Positions 1 to 10,960 of a DNA stretch of 64,000 bases are shown piece after piece (the stretch's first letter is position 1; each line of letters opens with the position of its first letter). The position numbers were made by a program, and so were the translations under genes. A model generated the notes under the pieces. That model was not told where the DNA came from. It made no database searches and saw only the letters and a list, made by a program, of their open reading frames with translations. Source of the DNA: Antilocapra americana (taxonomy: Eukaryota; Chordata; Mammalia; Artiodactyla; Antilocapridae); NCBI GenBank assembly GCA_007570785.1, contig ML660774.1, positions 8,571,969-8,635,968 of the forward strand, written 5' to 3'.

Positions 1-97
1 AGCAATATCTTTTTCTCATTTTTAATAACAAGAACATAGAATAATGGTGCTAGAAATCATCACACATTAGGTTTAAATACATATAAAGGTTATGAAG

Positions 98-330
98 CAG
101 AGTGGTTAATAGTGTGGATTTGTAGTGAAGAGCCGTGGACTCTTAACCAGATGGCTTTGTTTAAGACCCCAGTTCATTAGCTGTGTGGTCTTAGATAAGT
201 TTTTAAAAACTGTTCTCTGTCTCAAGTCTCCACTTGAAAAGGGGGATAATAATTGTGGCAACTTCATAATGTTGTCTTGAATAAAGGGAAAGCACCTAGA
301 ATTGCGTCAAGGATGTAGTAAGCGCCCAGG
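98..330 (+). repeat. MIR SINE, near full length
   Basis: Ancient tRNA-derived MIR in sense orientation. The order matches the family: a head with 'gtggttaatagtgtgga', the core 'agctgtgtggtcttagataag', the segment 'aaaagggggataataatt', and the tail with 'agcacctagaattg' and 'gtagtaagcgcccagg'. It is strongly diverged, as expected for a pre-placental insertion. There is no sign of present activity. Confidence 0.85.
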
Positions 331-403
331 AAAGACCGGGGATTCCATTCTAAGTAACCTGAATGCTTACATGGATTATTCCCAACACTAATAGGATATA
401 GGA

Positions 404-465
404 TTATGCTGAATTTACAGACAAGGAAACTGAGGGCTTTTGAGATGAAACATCACCCAATTTAA
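404..465 (-). repeat. MIR fragment
   Basis: The short stretch around 'acagacaaggaaactgagg' matches the antisense MIR core. Only about 60 bases are recognisable. Confidence 0.5.
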
Positions 466-497
466 CAAGGACCGATGAAAGTCTAGAACGAACTTCT

Positions 498-568
498 GCT
501 CTGTTCCTCTTGTCTCTCTCCCTTCTCCCTCCCTCCCTGTTTTCTCCTTTCTCTCTCCTTGTCTCTGT
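498..568. repeat. Polypyrimidine tract
   Basis: Nearly uninterrupted C/T on the plus strand, with CTCC- and CTCT-type words. Open frames across it on either strand are low-complexity artefacts. Confidence 0.8.
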
Positions 569-1620
569 AACAGAAATTCTGATCAGCAAGAGATAACCAG
601 TGTTGCCACATTACATTAATATAATTCCACACTGAATCAAAAGTGCCTGACACTTCAATTAGCCCATGCAACTTTATTGAAAGTGAGCTTCCAATTTCTG
701 TTTAACTCAGAAATATTGACCATGCCTTCAGGAACTCCATTTCTTTCAGCTCAGACACCACTGTTACAAGTGGTTTATATAAAAGCTTGCAGTTTGTAAA
801 TTCATAATTCTTGATGCTTCAATTTTAGGTAAACCATTTAAACACTGCCATAAATCACATTATGAGGGAGGACTAAAAAGTCTTGTTGACTCTTTTTAAT
901 GGAGAGTTCTTGATTTTGTGATTTTTCAAATATTAAGAACCCTGATATTTTCATAAGTCCGCATTGTGACGGACTTAAGGTACAAGGAAGAAAACTTTTT
1001 GCAAATAATGATTTCATATCAAATCCTGAGCATTCATTCTTTCTGTTTCTTTTTCAGAAGCAAAGAGTGCCGGCACCATGGCCACTGCTAGTCCTAACGT
1101 TAACATTGAGGTTTATAATCCATTTTCTGCCTTTTCTGGCTGCTGATGTTATTATTAAGGCGCAGGCTGGAGGGGCTCCAGGGCCACACACAGACAGCCT
1201 TCTATGTGACAGTATCTTTTATGGAGCAGAGCAAAGAAAGTCCACACCCTCAAAAACAGAGGGAGGCCAGAAATGAAGCAAAGCGGTAGAATACCCCTCA
1301 TTATCCTAACCACCCACGGAACCAGGAAATGGCAGTTCAAGTCTTGGCTGCAGACTGGTGAAAGGAACGGCTGAATAATGGGTAAGCACCATGAAGTTAA
1401 AATATGGTGACTTGAAGAAGACGAATACTAGTTTTTTTTCTTCTTCTTTTTTTTTAAAAGTAGAACCTACTTATCCATGTCTCTGACTTTCAGCAATGGT
1501 ACTTCATCCACCCCCCCCTTAAAACCCCCACTGGTTCTGTGCTTTAAGGAAATAGCCTTTGCCTTAAGGGGCATTCCAGGTCTAACCAAGTCCACTTTCT
1601 AAACTACCACTACCAGGGAG
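569..1620. other. Unique sequence, nothing recognised
   Basis: About 1 kb with no repeat, RNA gene or credible exon that I recognise. Short runs of T (1434-1458) and C (about 1511-1518) are present. Open frames at 1067-1276 (plus) and 1155-1340 (minus) have no domain signature. Confidence 0.5.
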
Positions 1621-1624
1621 GCAC

Positions 1625-1935
1625 TTCCCTTTTCCATCTTCGTTTTCCTGAGACCCTTCCCCGTCGTCCTCCTGTCTTCGGTATTGTCGGCCGCCTTCTT
1701 CCCTCTCCTCCCTTCCCGTCCCTGCCCTCGCCTTCTTTGGTGTGTTGCTTGGGTTTCCCCTCATTGTAGACCAGACACTTTCACTCTTCTCTTTTTCAAG
1801 TTTTGAGGTTCCCTGTCCTCCTTCAGAGTTTCTCTTTGCTGAGTCAACAACGTGGCCGCCCTCTCCTGGGTTTCCCTCAGCTCCTCACGGGAGCAGTGCG
1901 GCCCTGCCCCGGCCTCGCCAAGGCGGCTGCCTTTG
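1625..1935. promoter_or_regulatory. Small CpG-enriched patch
   Basis: I count about 15 CpG dinucleotides between 1640 and 1925, in two clusters (1640-1730 and 1850-1925), while the flanks have very few. The plus strand is pyrimidine-rich. The patch is too short and uneven for a typical housekeeping CpG island, and no exon is evident beside it. It could be an unmethylated enhancer-like element, a decayed GC-rich repeat, or chance. Confidence 0.3.
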
Positions 1936-2603
1936 TAGTCTAACTTGGCAGGCAGCTCTCTTCCTCCTGGAACTCCTGCCAGGAGACACTGGTCTCTGAA
2001 GTTGCCCCAGGAGAACGTTCCTGTCTCTGAGTAGTATATTCAAGTACATAGGTCACCGGGAATGATAAGACCATAATTTAATTTATCCCCAAGCAGTCAG
2101 TGCTTCTCAAGAGTCTAATATAGTCCTCCTGCATATTTGCGTAAACAAATGCATTGATAATTGAGGGCAGTGGCAGGAGAGGATGGAAGAGGATGGTATT
2201 GAAGACCTTGCCCATTTCTTGCAGTTTTGCTGAGGGCTGGCTCTAGGCTGCAGAAAGTAAATTCCTAACCTTGCATACCCATGCTGATTGCAGTCATTAA
2301 ATAGCCTGATTTTGGCTGCCACTTTCTGTAACTGTTTCTGTTACTGTCTTTTTTTTTTTAACTATAAAAATTTTAGAATGTGTTTCCTGAAAAAAAAAAA
2401 AAATTAACAGAGCCTTAAGCTCTTCAGAGTAAATGTACTACATGAAGCTACTAAATTAAAGTGGCAACACCGCTTTATGAAGTATTTTTATTAGTTATAT
2501 AGTTCAGTTTTTCTTCCAGGTTCTATATGAGCTATGAGGTGAATTTGGAAACTTCTTCCCTTGTTCCAAAAAAACAAAACAAAACAAAAACCAACTTTTT
2601 TTT
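1936..2603. other. Unique sequence with A/T runs
   Basis: No gene or named repeat recognised. It contains a T run at about 2349-2360, an A run at about 2390-2403, and a short (CAAAA)n tract at about 2569-2590. Confidence 0.5.
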
Positions 2604-2722
2604 CTTACAAAAGTAGTATATGTTCATGGAAAAATCAAGCAAGCAAACAAAAAATAAAAATAAATGGTTCAAAAGAGGAGAGATGAGAAGTCAAATCTCC
2701 CCTCCATCTTCCTTCCTCAGAG

Positions 2723-2926
2723 CAGTGATCCTCGCCTGGGGACAGATTTGCCTCCCAGGGGACAGTTGCCAATGGGAAACACTGGTTGTCACAACTAGGG
2801 CAGAGGGCAGAGAGAACAGAATTGCTGTAAAACATTCTGCAGTGCATAGGACAGCCTCCGCAACAAAGACTCATCCAGCACGCAGTGTCCTCTGTGCTTC
2901 TGTGGCGGTGTCCTGGACTAGAGTGA
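2723..2926 (+). mobile_element. MER20 hAT-Charlie MITE
   Basis: It begins 'cagtgatcctcgcctgggga' and continues with 'cctcccaggggacagttg', 'ggttgtcacaactagg' and 'gcataggacagcctccgc', in the order I remember for MER20. This non-autonomous DNA transposon is about 220 bp when complete, so this copy is nearly full length. MER20 copies have been reported as endometrial enhancers in placental mammals. Nothing here shows that this copy has such a role. Confidence 0.75.
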
Positions 2927-3080
2927 CGACAATTAGCTGGGTATGCATATTCTTTCAGAAAGTTAAACATTGATATGAATTTTTTTTTTCCACAAATGGA
3001 CTCAACAATTCCTCCCTAATCTGCAACTTGCTTTTCCACTTAACAGTGTCTTGGTTATTTTTCCACACTGATACGCATAA

Positions 3081-3291
3081 GAAAGTGAAAGTCGCTCAGT
3101 CGTGTCCACCTCTTTGCAACCCTGCGGGCTGTAGCCTGCCAGGCTCCTCTGTCCATGGAATTCTCCAGACCAGAATACTGGAGTGGGTAGCCGTTCCCGT
3201 CTCCAGGGGATCTTCCCAACCCAGGGATCAAACCCAGGTCTCCCTCATTGCAGGCAGATATTTTTACCATCTGAACCACCAGGGAAGCCCT
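3081..3291 (-). mobile_element. Bov-tA SINE with TSD
   Basis: Full ruminant SINE read on the minus strand: tRNA-derived head at the right (reverse complement of 'gggcttccctggtggttcag') and BovB-like tail at the left. It is bounded by a 12-base TSD, 'tgatacgcataa' at 3069-3080 and 'tgatacacataa' at 3292-3303. The single difference fits CpG decay. Open frames over it on both strands are repeat shadows. Confidence 0.95.
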
Positions 3292-3379
3292 TGATACACA
3301 TAACTTACCTCTTATTGTTAACTGGCCAACTGTTTTCAATGGGCTCGTTCTATCATTTTTAAACAGCTCTCAAAGGTAG

Positions 3380-5320
3380 ATAATTTTTTGTTGTTGTTGT
3401 CTCTGCTGTTCCTTGGTTGAAAAGAAACCTGCTAGGAAGGGGTTACTGAAAGAGAAACTGTGCAAAGGGCTGAATTCTGCCCTGGTACTTTTGTTTCTGC
3501 CTCACTTTAGTTTTTCTCAAAATCTGATTTAGAGGTTACATTCATAAGGGGAGGTTGAATCAGTCTCTTTTTTACAAATCCCCAGTTCGCTCCGACTGTA
3601 TCACCCAGGAGCGTGGGTGGAGGAAAGAAGAGCGACTGTGTTTTGTACAAGGCCACAGTGGAGCTTATCCAGGAGACGTTTTTAATGTCTGGCTCCCAAG
3701 CCAGCAAATCAAGTCAGCTGTGGAAATGTTACACTCAAGGGGCTTGCTGTTTCTGAATTACATCCAGAACTTTTTTCAAGAACCTGGACTAGTTGAGATA
3801 TGCTAGAGATTCTGGGTGTCCCTTAGGTTAATAAAGAAACAACTACTTCAAAGCCAACCCCTCATGGTGTAAGTTGGTTTTTCTTTTCTCCCTCTGGGTG
3901 AGTTCAATCAGTTGACATCCTTTGGTGCTTTTCTATGTCTGCCTTCATTTCGGATGAGGAAAGTGAGGTTCATAGATCGCCAGTACACCTGTCACAGAGA
4001 AAGTGTGTGGCTCAAAACCACAGTGTTGTTATTGAATGGGGATAATCAAATTGATCACTTAAGGTAAATGTTATTTTCATGACCCCAAAGAGGGGGCTGT
4101 CCCAGGGAAAATATTGCATAATGATTTACACTTTGCAAGAACATAACTGACCCAAGGGTAGTGCTTTTCCATTCTTGAATGATGAGGACTTATCTACTTC
4201 ATCTCCCTTCAAGCAGCATAGAAGTTAGTTTTCTTTCAAATTAGCCTCTGCTACTTGTGTGAAAACAGTCAACGTTCATAACTGGACGGACTTATTAAAA
4301 AAAGAAGTGACTGCTTAAAAAGAAAAAGAAAAACTCTTACTTCTCACCCATAGGCACTGCAAAAGATTTAAAAACAAAATTAGAAAACTGCTTCCCATTG
4401 CCCCCTTTTAAAAATATTTTTGTATGTGTTCTTATGCTTTAAAAATGTTACATCCTTTCCTCAGAGTCACTGCATTTCATCCATAACAACCAGCAGCATC
4501 CCAGTATAAACAGCTTTTCAATTTTTCCATAGAGATAAAAATAAAAAAGTAAAAATGACCAACTCTCTTGTAAGGGCTCAAGTATAAACAAGATTATTTT
4601 TAAGGGCTCCCAGAGAACCGTCTGTCAGTAGCTGTAGGTTGTGAGGAACTTGTACTGGAATCATTGCATCCTGGCTGATCATGTTGCTGTGCATTCCATA
4701 CAGGGCTGTCTCATGGTTGTGAAGTGAAGGAGCATAGGAAGAGGATCTGCAGGGTCCAAAAGTCAGTTACTGCTTCCTCTACCAATGATTCACTAAGCGA
4801 CTTGGAATAATTCACTCAGTTCTTCCTTCTGATAAAGTTATTTGACATGAAGGAGAAGTGGCAGGGTTTTCTTATCTGCTCTGGAGCCAGAAGCTATAAA
4901 GACTGGGCCACGGGCAAGTCTGCTTTCAACTGTTTCTCCATAAATCCTTTGAAACACTTATGAGAGCTCAGCTGTTGAAAGGTGACCAGAAAGAGAAAGT
5001 GCCTAATTGTGTAGACAGCAGAGTGGACGGGGTGAAAGAGAGTTAACACAAAAAGACCTGTTAGCAAAGAAGAGGCGTGTCTAAGAAGTTTCCTTCATTT
5101 GGTCATGAACTTTCCTTACCTTTGAACAACTTCTTGTCTTCGGTTCTTATGGTAGAAGTTTAAGTGAATAAGAAGATTGTTTAGTGATGTCTAAGGAGGA
5201 ACCTTGCTTTTTTTTTAAAAAAAAAAATCCCTTTCCCTAGGGATTAAAGTCTAAGCAGATTCTCAACTAGGGACACACACAAAGCTCAGTCAAATCTACC
5301 TCAATCCAGTTCTCGCTCTT
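3380..5320. other. Unique stretch, nothing certain
   Basis: About 1.9 kb without a recognised gene. A weak antisense MIR-like core lies at about 3948-4010 ('cggatgaggaaagtgagg'). The 83-codon frame at 3555-3806 has no domain signature and no supporting splice context that I can identify. An A-rich patch lies at 4310-4335. Confidence 0.5.
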
Positions 5321-5324
5321 GCTG

Positions 5325-5405
5325 TTTCTGTTGTTGTTGTAAAGTCTGTGTCACGTCCAACTCTTTGTGACCCCATGGACTGCAGCATGCCAGGTTTCCC
5401 TGCTG
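5325..5405 (-). mobile_element. BovB 3'-tail fragment
   Basis: 'gtgaccccatggactgcagc' followed by 'atgccaggtttccctg' is the antisense 3' end of BovB, here only about 80 bases. The TTG-rich left edge is the decayed simple-repeat tail. Confidence 0.75.
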
Positions 5406-5654
5406 TTTTTGCAAGTCTTTTCTAGATGCCTTCTCTTTCAGAGTCATTTGTGAATTATTATTATATTGCATGACAACATTATCCAAAAATTATTTGTATT
5501 TGATGTATTTTACAACCGTTAGATGATATTAACTAGCTCAGGTGATGGGGTGTTCTTTTCGTAGAACTCTGTACCATGGTTTAAAAGGATGCCTTGCACA
5601 TGAATTAGCCTCATTAAAATGAATGTCTTTAAGTCTTGGAGAATGATAAGGACT

Positions 5655-6276
5655 AAAAGCAAAAAGTCCTTATCAAAACTACAATGAGGTACCACTTTAC
5701 ACCAGTCAGAATGGCTGCCATCCAAAAGTCTACAAGCAATAAATGCTGGAGAGGATGTGGAGAAAAGGGAACCCTCTTACACTGTTGGTGGGAATGCAAA
5801 CTAGTACANNNNNNNNNNNNNNNNNNNNNNNNNNNNNNNNNNNNNNNNNNNNNNNNNNNNNNNNNNNNNNNNNNNNNNNNNNNNNNNNNNNNNNNNNNNN
5901 NNNNNNNNNNNNNNNNNNNNNNNNNNNNNNNNNNNNNNNNNNNNNNNNNNNNNNNNNNNNNNNNNNNNNNNNNNNNNNNNNNNNNNNNNNNNNNNNNNNN
6001 NNNNNNNNNNNNNNNNNNNNNNNNNNNNNNNNNNNNNNNNNNNNNNNNNNNNNNNNNNNNNNNNNNNNNNNNNNNNNNNNNNNNNNNNNNNNNNNNNNNN
6101 NNNNNNNNNNNNNNNNNNNNNNNNNNNNNNNNNNNNNNNNNNNNNNNNNNNNNNNNNNNNNNNNNNNNNNNNNNNNNNNNNNNNNNNNNNNNNNNNNNNN
6201 NNNNNNNNCATGGTGATATCATGACAATGTATGGCAAAAACAATAATAAAAAAAAAAAAAAAAAAAGCAAAAAGTC
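5655..6276 (+). mobile_element. 5'-truncated L1 with TSD, mostly gap
   Basis: The left part (5669-5808) matches the end of L1 ORF2 and the start of the 3' region ('acaccagtcagaatggctgc', 'actgttggtgggaatgcaaa'). The right part (6209-6262) has a 3'-end segment 'gacaatgtatggcaaaaac' and a poly(A) tail. A perfect 14-base TSD, 'aaaagcaaaaagtc', lies at 5655-5668 and 6263-6276. The insertion is therefore a severely truncated target-primed event that encloses the 400-N gap. It encodes no functional protein. Confidence 0.9.
5809..6208. other. Assembly gap (400 N)
   Basis: Exactly 400 undetermined bases. Both flanks are L1 3' sequence inside one TSD pair, so the gap most likely holds only L1 sequence. 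The round length suggests an estimated or placeholder size. Open frames crossing it are meaningless. Confidence 0.98.
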
Positions 6277-6293
6277 TAACTGCTTGCCCTGCT

Positions 6294-6393
6294 TCTTGCC
6301 ATCATGAAAGTGAAAGTGAAGTTGCTCAGTCGTGTCGGACTCTTTGCAACCCCATGGGCTGTAGCCTACCATGCTCCTCCATCTTGCCATCAT
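6294..6393 (-). mobile_element. Truncated Bov SINE tail with TSD
   Basis: Only about 76 bases of SINE tail (6306-6381, 'gttgctcagtcgtgtcggac') lie between perfect 12-base direct repeats 'tcttgccatcat' at 6294-6305 and 6382-6393. The tRNA head is absent, so this is a 5'-truncated insertion. It sits only 17 bases downstream of the L1 TSD. Confidence 0.9.
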
Positions 6394-8796
6394 AGCATCA
6401 CCTTAAAAAAAAAAAAGGATCTCTCACTCTCCACTTGAGTGCTAAGTGAATGGAGTTCTTAACAAAACAAATGAAAAATAGCTTCTTTGTGCAATCTGGG
6501 TCTTTAAGTTTACATGCCTAGAGAGCTGCATAAAAATAGTACAGGGCTGAAGCTTCCAGTGAAGTTATTTTTTCTAAGAGAACAATTTCTGAAAATTGGA
6601 GCTGAAATTATAGTTTGCACATTGTAATGCATTGAAATTCTCTTCTACCTTACTCTAAATAGCATTGTACTATATCCAGTTGTGGGGATAGAATAAAATT
6701 ACCACGGGAGATTTCTGAGTATTACTCTTAAACCCAAATGCAGCTGGTTACACATGAAAACTGCATCGATGGGGAGAGGCAGCAAAACAAGGTGACATTA
6801 GTAGAGTTAGTGCTTTGTGAATTATGACCTTTACTAATTGAACAAAAAACATTTTCTATTTTGGTATATATGTATATATAAGAAATATGTGTATGCATAT
6901 TATAAACATACACTTAAATCTGTGTATTTTATATTTATCTACATTTTTATAATTTTGCTAAAGACTGTGTCATAGGACATATTCTTATAACTTGTTTAAA
7001 ATTAAGTGCTTTTGAACCAAAGGGAACTTAAAAAGAAGTGACTTTTTTTTGCCAGACACATAACCAAATATTCCATTGTCATGAGCTAGTTATGATTTAT
7101 AAATATAATTACCAGTCATGTCCTCAAAAGGGAATCTAGGGGAATTCAAATTAGTTTTTAAAAATGACTCCCAATTTGCTACATATACCCTGAAACTATT
7201 AGCAACTTTATTTGCTTAATATGCAGATATCCTTGTTTCTCAGATTTTCCCACAACAACTTCTCTTTTGTGCTGTTTTTAACACCTCACTTATTCTCCTA
7301 CCATTTATCAAAGGGGGCTAGTGTGAGTATATCCTAGTTCTCTGAACATCAGGTAACATATTTTTAATATTTGGTTCATTTTTGGGTAAGTTTTCATAAG
7401 AACCTATGTTTGTATTACTTCTTGATTTACTGATGTAGCTAAAATACATTTTTCAGAGTTAATATTGCCCATAATGAACCAAATTATCAGACGCCTCCTG
7501 GTCTGATGTATTTCCCTTTTATGTTGTTCTGCCAAAAGTGCATATCTTGAATTTAAGCCTGAAGAAATATCAAACAAACCCAATTTGAAGGACATTTTAC
7601 AAAATAACTGGCTTATAGGCTTAAAAAGAAACAAAAAAAGGCCAAATAACTATTCCAGACTAAAAGAACTGAAGTGACATGACCATCACATGCAATGAAT
7701 GATCCTGGCTTGGATTCTGGATTTGGGGGTGGGGGGGAAGCTGTAAGTGATATTATGGGGACAGTTGGCAGAATTTGACCATGGATCATAGATTAGATCA
7801 CAATGTCCGTTAGATTTTCTCATTTTAAAAATTGCATGTGGTCTCTGTTTGGTCTCTGTTCTTAAGAAATGCATACTGACATTCAAGGGTAAAGGGGCAT
7901 GATGCCTGTAACTTCTGCTCTTATGATTTAGAACAAAATCATGTATAAATAATTTTTATAAATTCTTTTTTGTAAGTAAAATTATATATTATATATCATT
8001 TTTCCAAATTATATGAGAGAAAGTGTGTGTATATGCATATATGAGAAAGAGATGGAGCAACACACAGGAAAACAGTATAAAGTTTATACTGGACTTTATA
8101 AATTTTATGCAACTTTTGAAACTTTGAAATTACATCAAAATGAAAACTTACTAAAAATAATAAATATATCCCTTATTTTATTATGCATATTTCTTAGGGC
8201 ATAATTTACTGTTGGGGGGAATAATAATTTTTATGTTCCTATTATTCTATTTTTGTAACTCTGTTCTTAGGGTCCACACCGCATACCAGGAGAGCACCAG
8301 CTTTTCCAAAACCTTCTGCTACAATTAACGAGGAATCTGGTGCAGTGTTAATTTCGAATAAAGTGTGTGTTGAATGATAGCACCAGCTGACAGGGAGGCA
8401 TTAATGCTGTTTGATTCCATGCAGGCAGAATATATCCAGCTGTGGAGTCCTGGAAGGCCCTGGGGGCAGAAAAGTTTGAAAAGAAAAAAGTTTTATAAAA
8501 CTTATACAGTCTGGAAAATAAGGAATGCTAATCGCTTTTCAACAATTTTGGAAACAAAACAACTTAGCAAAATCACTGAATTCTGACTATAAAGAGGAGT
8601 ATAAGGAAATGTTAAAATACATTTAATTTTTTTTGTCTGCAGTATGTAATGCTATTCTTTAGCCCTTTCTCTTACTTTCAATTAAATGTAATTCTCTTTA
8701 CATTTCATTTATGATCCGAAGAGAAATGGTTCATCATTTTTGACACATTATCGTGTGATAACTAGAAATACATGTATGTGGTTCTATAGTTGAACA
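6394..8796. other. AT-rich unique stretch
   Basis: About 2.4 kb with no gene and no repeat I can name. It has AT-rich islands (about 6860-6960 and 7980-8050) and a G run near 7726-7736. Short open frames here lack any family signature. Confidence 0.5.
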
Positions 8797-9075
8797 TACT
8801 GAACTCTATGCAAGGCATTGAATTAGATCCTAACAGACTCTAAGAATGCAAACACTAGTAATATGAGGTCTGAGTTTGTAGGAATGTAGTTTGGAGTGTA
8901 GGGAGCAAACTGTTTAACAGATTATGAAGAGATTAAAATTCTGTAGAATAGAGTAAGTGCCGTGATAGGCATGCAAAGCTCTGGGAACAAATAGAAGGGC
9001 ATTTGGAAAGGAGTGGTTACCAGAGAAAACTCCAAGGGGAGTTTTAGATCCAGGGAGACACAAGAGAAGGCAAAG
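8797..9075 (-). repeat. Possible L2 fragment
   Basis: The pattern 'tgcaaggcattgaattagat' near 8810 followed by a purine-rich segment resembles the antisense L2 3' end, but divergence is high. The call is weak. Confidence 0.25.
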
Positions 9076-9609
9076 AAGTGGGAGAGGGGATGTTAAGCAT
9101 TTCGTCACTTTCCATTTTCTGACTTCTTGGAAGTTACATTCAGGGGATTTGGGGATTGTTTTATATTACTCTATTTTCACAAAAACAGAAAATTTCTTCC
9201 TTTCCAATAGTAAAGGTGATAATCCATAAAGCATCAACTCAGCTAATGTCACCTTGATTTGCTACCTTTCTTCCTTTGTGGAGTTTCCAAACGTAGTAGG
9301 CAGTGTTTGAGTTGAAGGAGCAATACTCAGAAGCCTCCCATGATAATTTTATTCCATCCCCTCTGAAGCCATCCAGCTTAACCTTTTTTGCCTCATGGCA
9401 TCTACATGTCCAGTGGCTTATGAGGTCCTCTGAGACCAGTCCAGCAACTGATTAAGCATCCACCCTCACTTTATCACAGGCCACTTCTAATTAGTCTGGC
9501 GTTTATCATGTTGGTGCTATCTGAAGGTTTCAAGGGCTAAAATGCCCCAGGGTACTCTGATCATGGGGTTCACCATTGAGAAGCTACTCTATCATTATCT
9601 CTTTTATAT
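9076..9609. other. Unique sequence, nothing recognised
   Basis: About 530 bases with no named repeat, gene or RNA. It grades into the ancient L1 to the right. Confidence 0.45.
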
Positions 9610-10960
9610 TATCTCTTCAATAGTCTCTCTCTTGGTTTTTGGAACTCTGGTTGAAAATAGAGAGAATAAACTGTCTTGCTTTATTCTTCATGTCTCTTAA
9701 ACTCTTTTCGATATTTTTATTTTTCATTCTACTAGCTTCAGGATAACTTTTTGGATTTATCTTCTAGTTTGTCAATTCTCTCTGTTGTTTCATTTATTAT
9801 CTTTATCCTGCTGATTGAGTTTTTAATTTCTGAAACTGCTATTTGATTCTTTTACAAATAGTCTCTGTTTTTTTTTATAGTCTTATGCTCCTGTGTCCTA
9901 TTTTTCAAGATTTTTTTTAATCTCTTTATGATTGCAAACATAACTATGTAATATTATACATCTAACAGTTCCAATATTTGAAGTCTTTTTGGTTATCTTC
10001 TGTTGTTCCTACTTGAGTTTATCTTATGTATTACTATTTCCTTTATTGTTTGTGACTTTATTGGGAGCTCGTATTCTTTTTAACTATGGGAATTCATTAA
10101 TGTCTGGCTTGAAGTAATGTTCTTCCAAAGAGAGTTGGAATTTGCTTTTTCAGTCATCTTAGGCACGCATATTCTTCAGTTCAGTCAGTTCAGTCGTTCA
10201 GCCATATCTGACTCTTTGCAACCCCCTGGACTGCAGCATGCCAGACCTCCCTGTCCATCACCAACTCCCAGAGTTTACTCAGACTCATGTCCATTGAGTC
10301 GGTGATGCCATCCAACCATCTCATCCTCTGTCATCCCCTTCTCCACCTGCCTTCAATCTTTCCCAGCATCAAGGTCTTTTCCAATGAGTTAGTTCTTCTC
10401 ATCAGGTAGTCGGTCAAATTATTGTACCACTTCAAGTAAAATTCTCTGCCAAGTGTTCTGTTTCACATAGGTAGATGAATTTGAACTTCAATGGTATAAA
10501 TTTCAAGATATCTTTTATTTTCTCTTCTACTTTGCTCTAAGCTTGAGTCAGGCAAATTTCTATGTTGTCTATTTTTTTGAGGTGGGTTTAGTTTTCATTT
10601 GTCCTAAGGCTGAATGGATGTAACGCTTTGATATCTCAGCACTGGGTGGCCCCATCTCCCTATTTACTTTCCCACCTGGGCATGTATTTATCTCCTGCCC
10701 CTCACACTCTATGCAGCTGCCGTGGTGGAAACTCTCCGTCTTCGGGGCTCAGCACAAGCACTCAGAGGGAAAGCTGGCCCTGGTACTTGTCTAACTTCTG
10801 GGTTTCTGCTTTCACTTTAATTTTGGCCTCTTCGGTGCTCTTATGTGCCATCTCCACAGTGCAATTAAAGAACTATTTTTTCCTTAATTTAACATTTTAG
10901 TCATCCTTTTTGGCAAGGTTTTGCAGGATATCTAGTCTTTAATAGTGCCAGAAACGGAAG
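9610..10960 (-). repeat. Ancient L1M 3' region, split by BovB
   Basis: The antisense text reads like the 3' region of old mammalian L1: 'ttctagtttgtcaattctct', 'aactgctatttgattctttt', and after the BovB insertion 'gtgggtttagttttcatttg' and 'gatatctcagcactgg'. The BovB insertion at 10174-10426 interrupts it. The exact subfamily and the right boundary are uncertain. Confidence 0.5.
10174..10426 (-). mobile_element. BovB 3'-end fragment
   Basis: Starts with the TTCAGT-type tail and 'cagtcgttcagccatatctg', then 'ccatcaccaactcccagag' and 'atgccatccaaccatctcat'. It is the last about 250 bases of BovB in antisense, 5'-truncated. It lies inside the older L1 and is therefore younger. No clear TSD was found. 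Confidence 0.9.

Larger units (their letters stand above)
2604..3375 (+). repeat. Ancient LINE-like fragment, interrupted twice
   Basis: The words 'aaaagtagtatatgttcatgg' (near 2609) and 'ttgcttttccacttaacagt' (near 3029) are typical of an old, widespread mammalian LINE 3'-region repeat that I cannot name with certainty. A MER20 (2723-2926) and a ruminant SINE (3081-3291) interrupt it. The sequence resumes after the SINE at 3304 with 'cttacctcttattgttaact'. Confidence 0.4.

Noticed and set aside
2620..2973. Overlapping 117-codon plus and 111-codon minus frames
   Set aside because: Both overlie MER20 and flanking old LINE-like sequence. They are shadows.
5653..6393. 246-codon minus frame and the 207- and 157-codon plus frames (5684-6307, 5743-6216) spanning the N gap
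   Set aside because: Most residues are undetermined. The real bases are L1 and SINE sequence.
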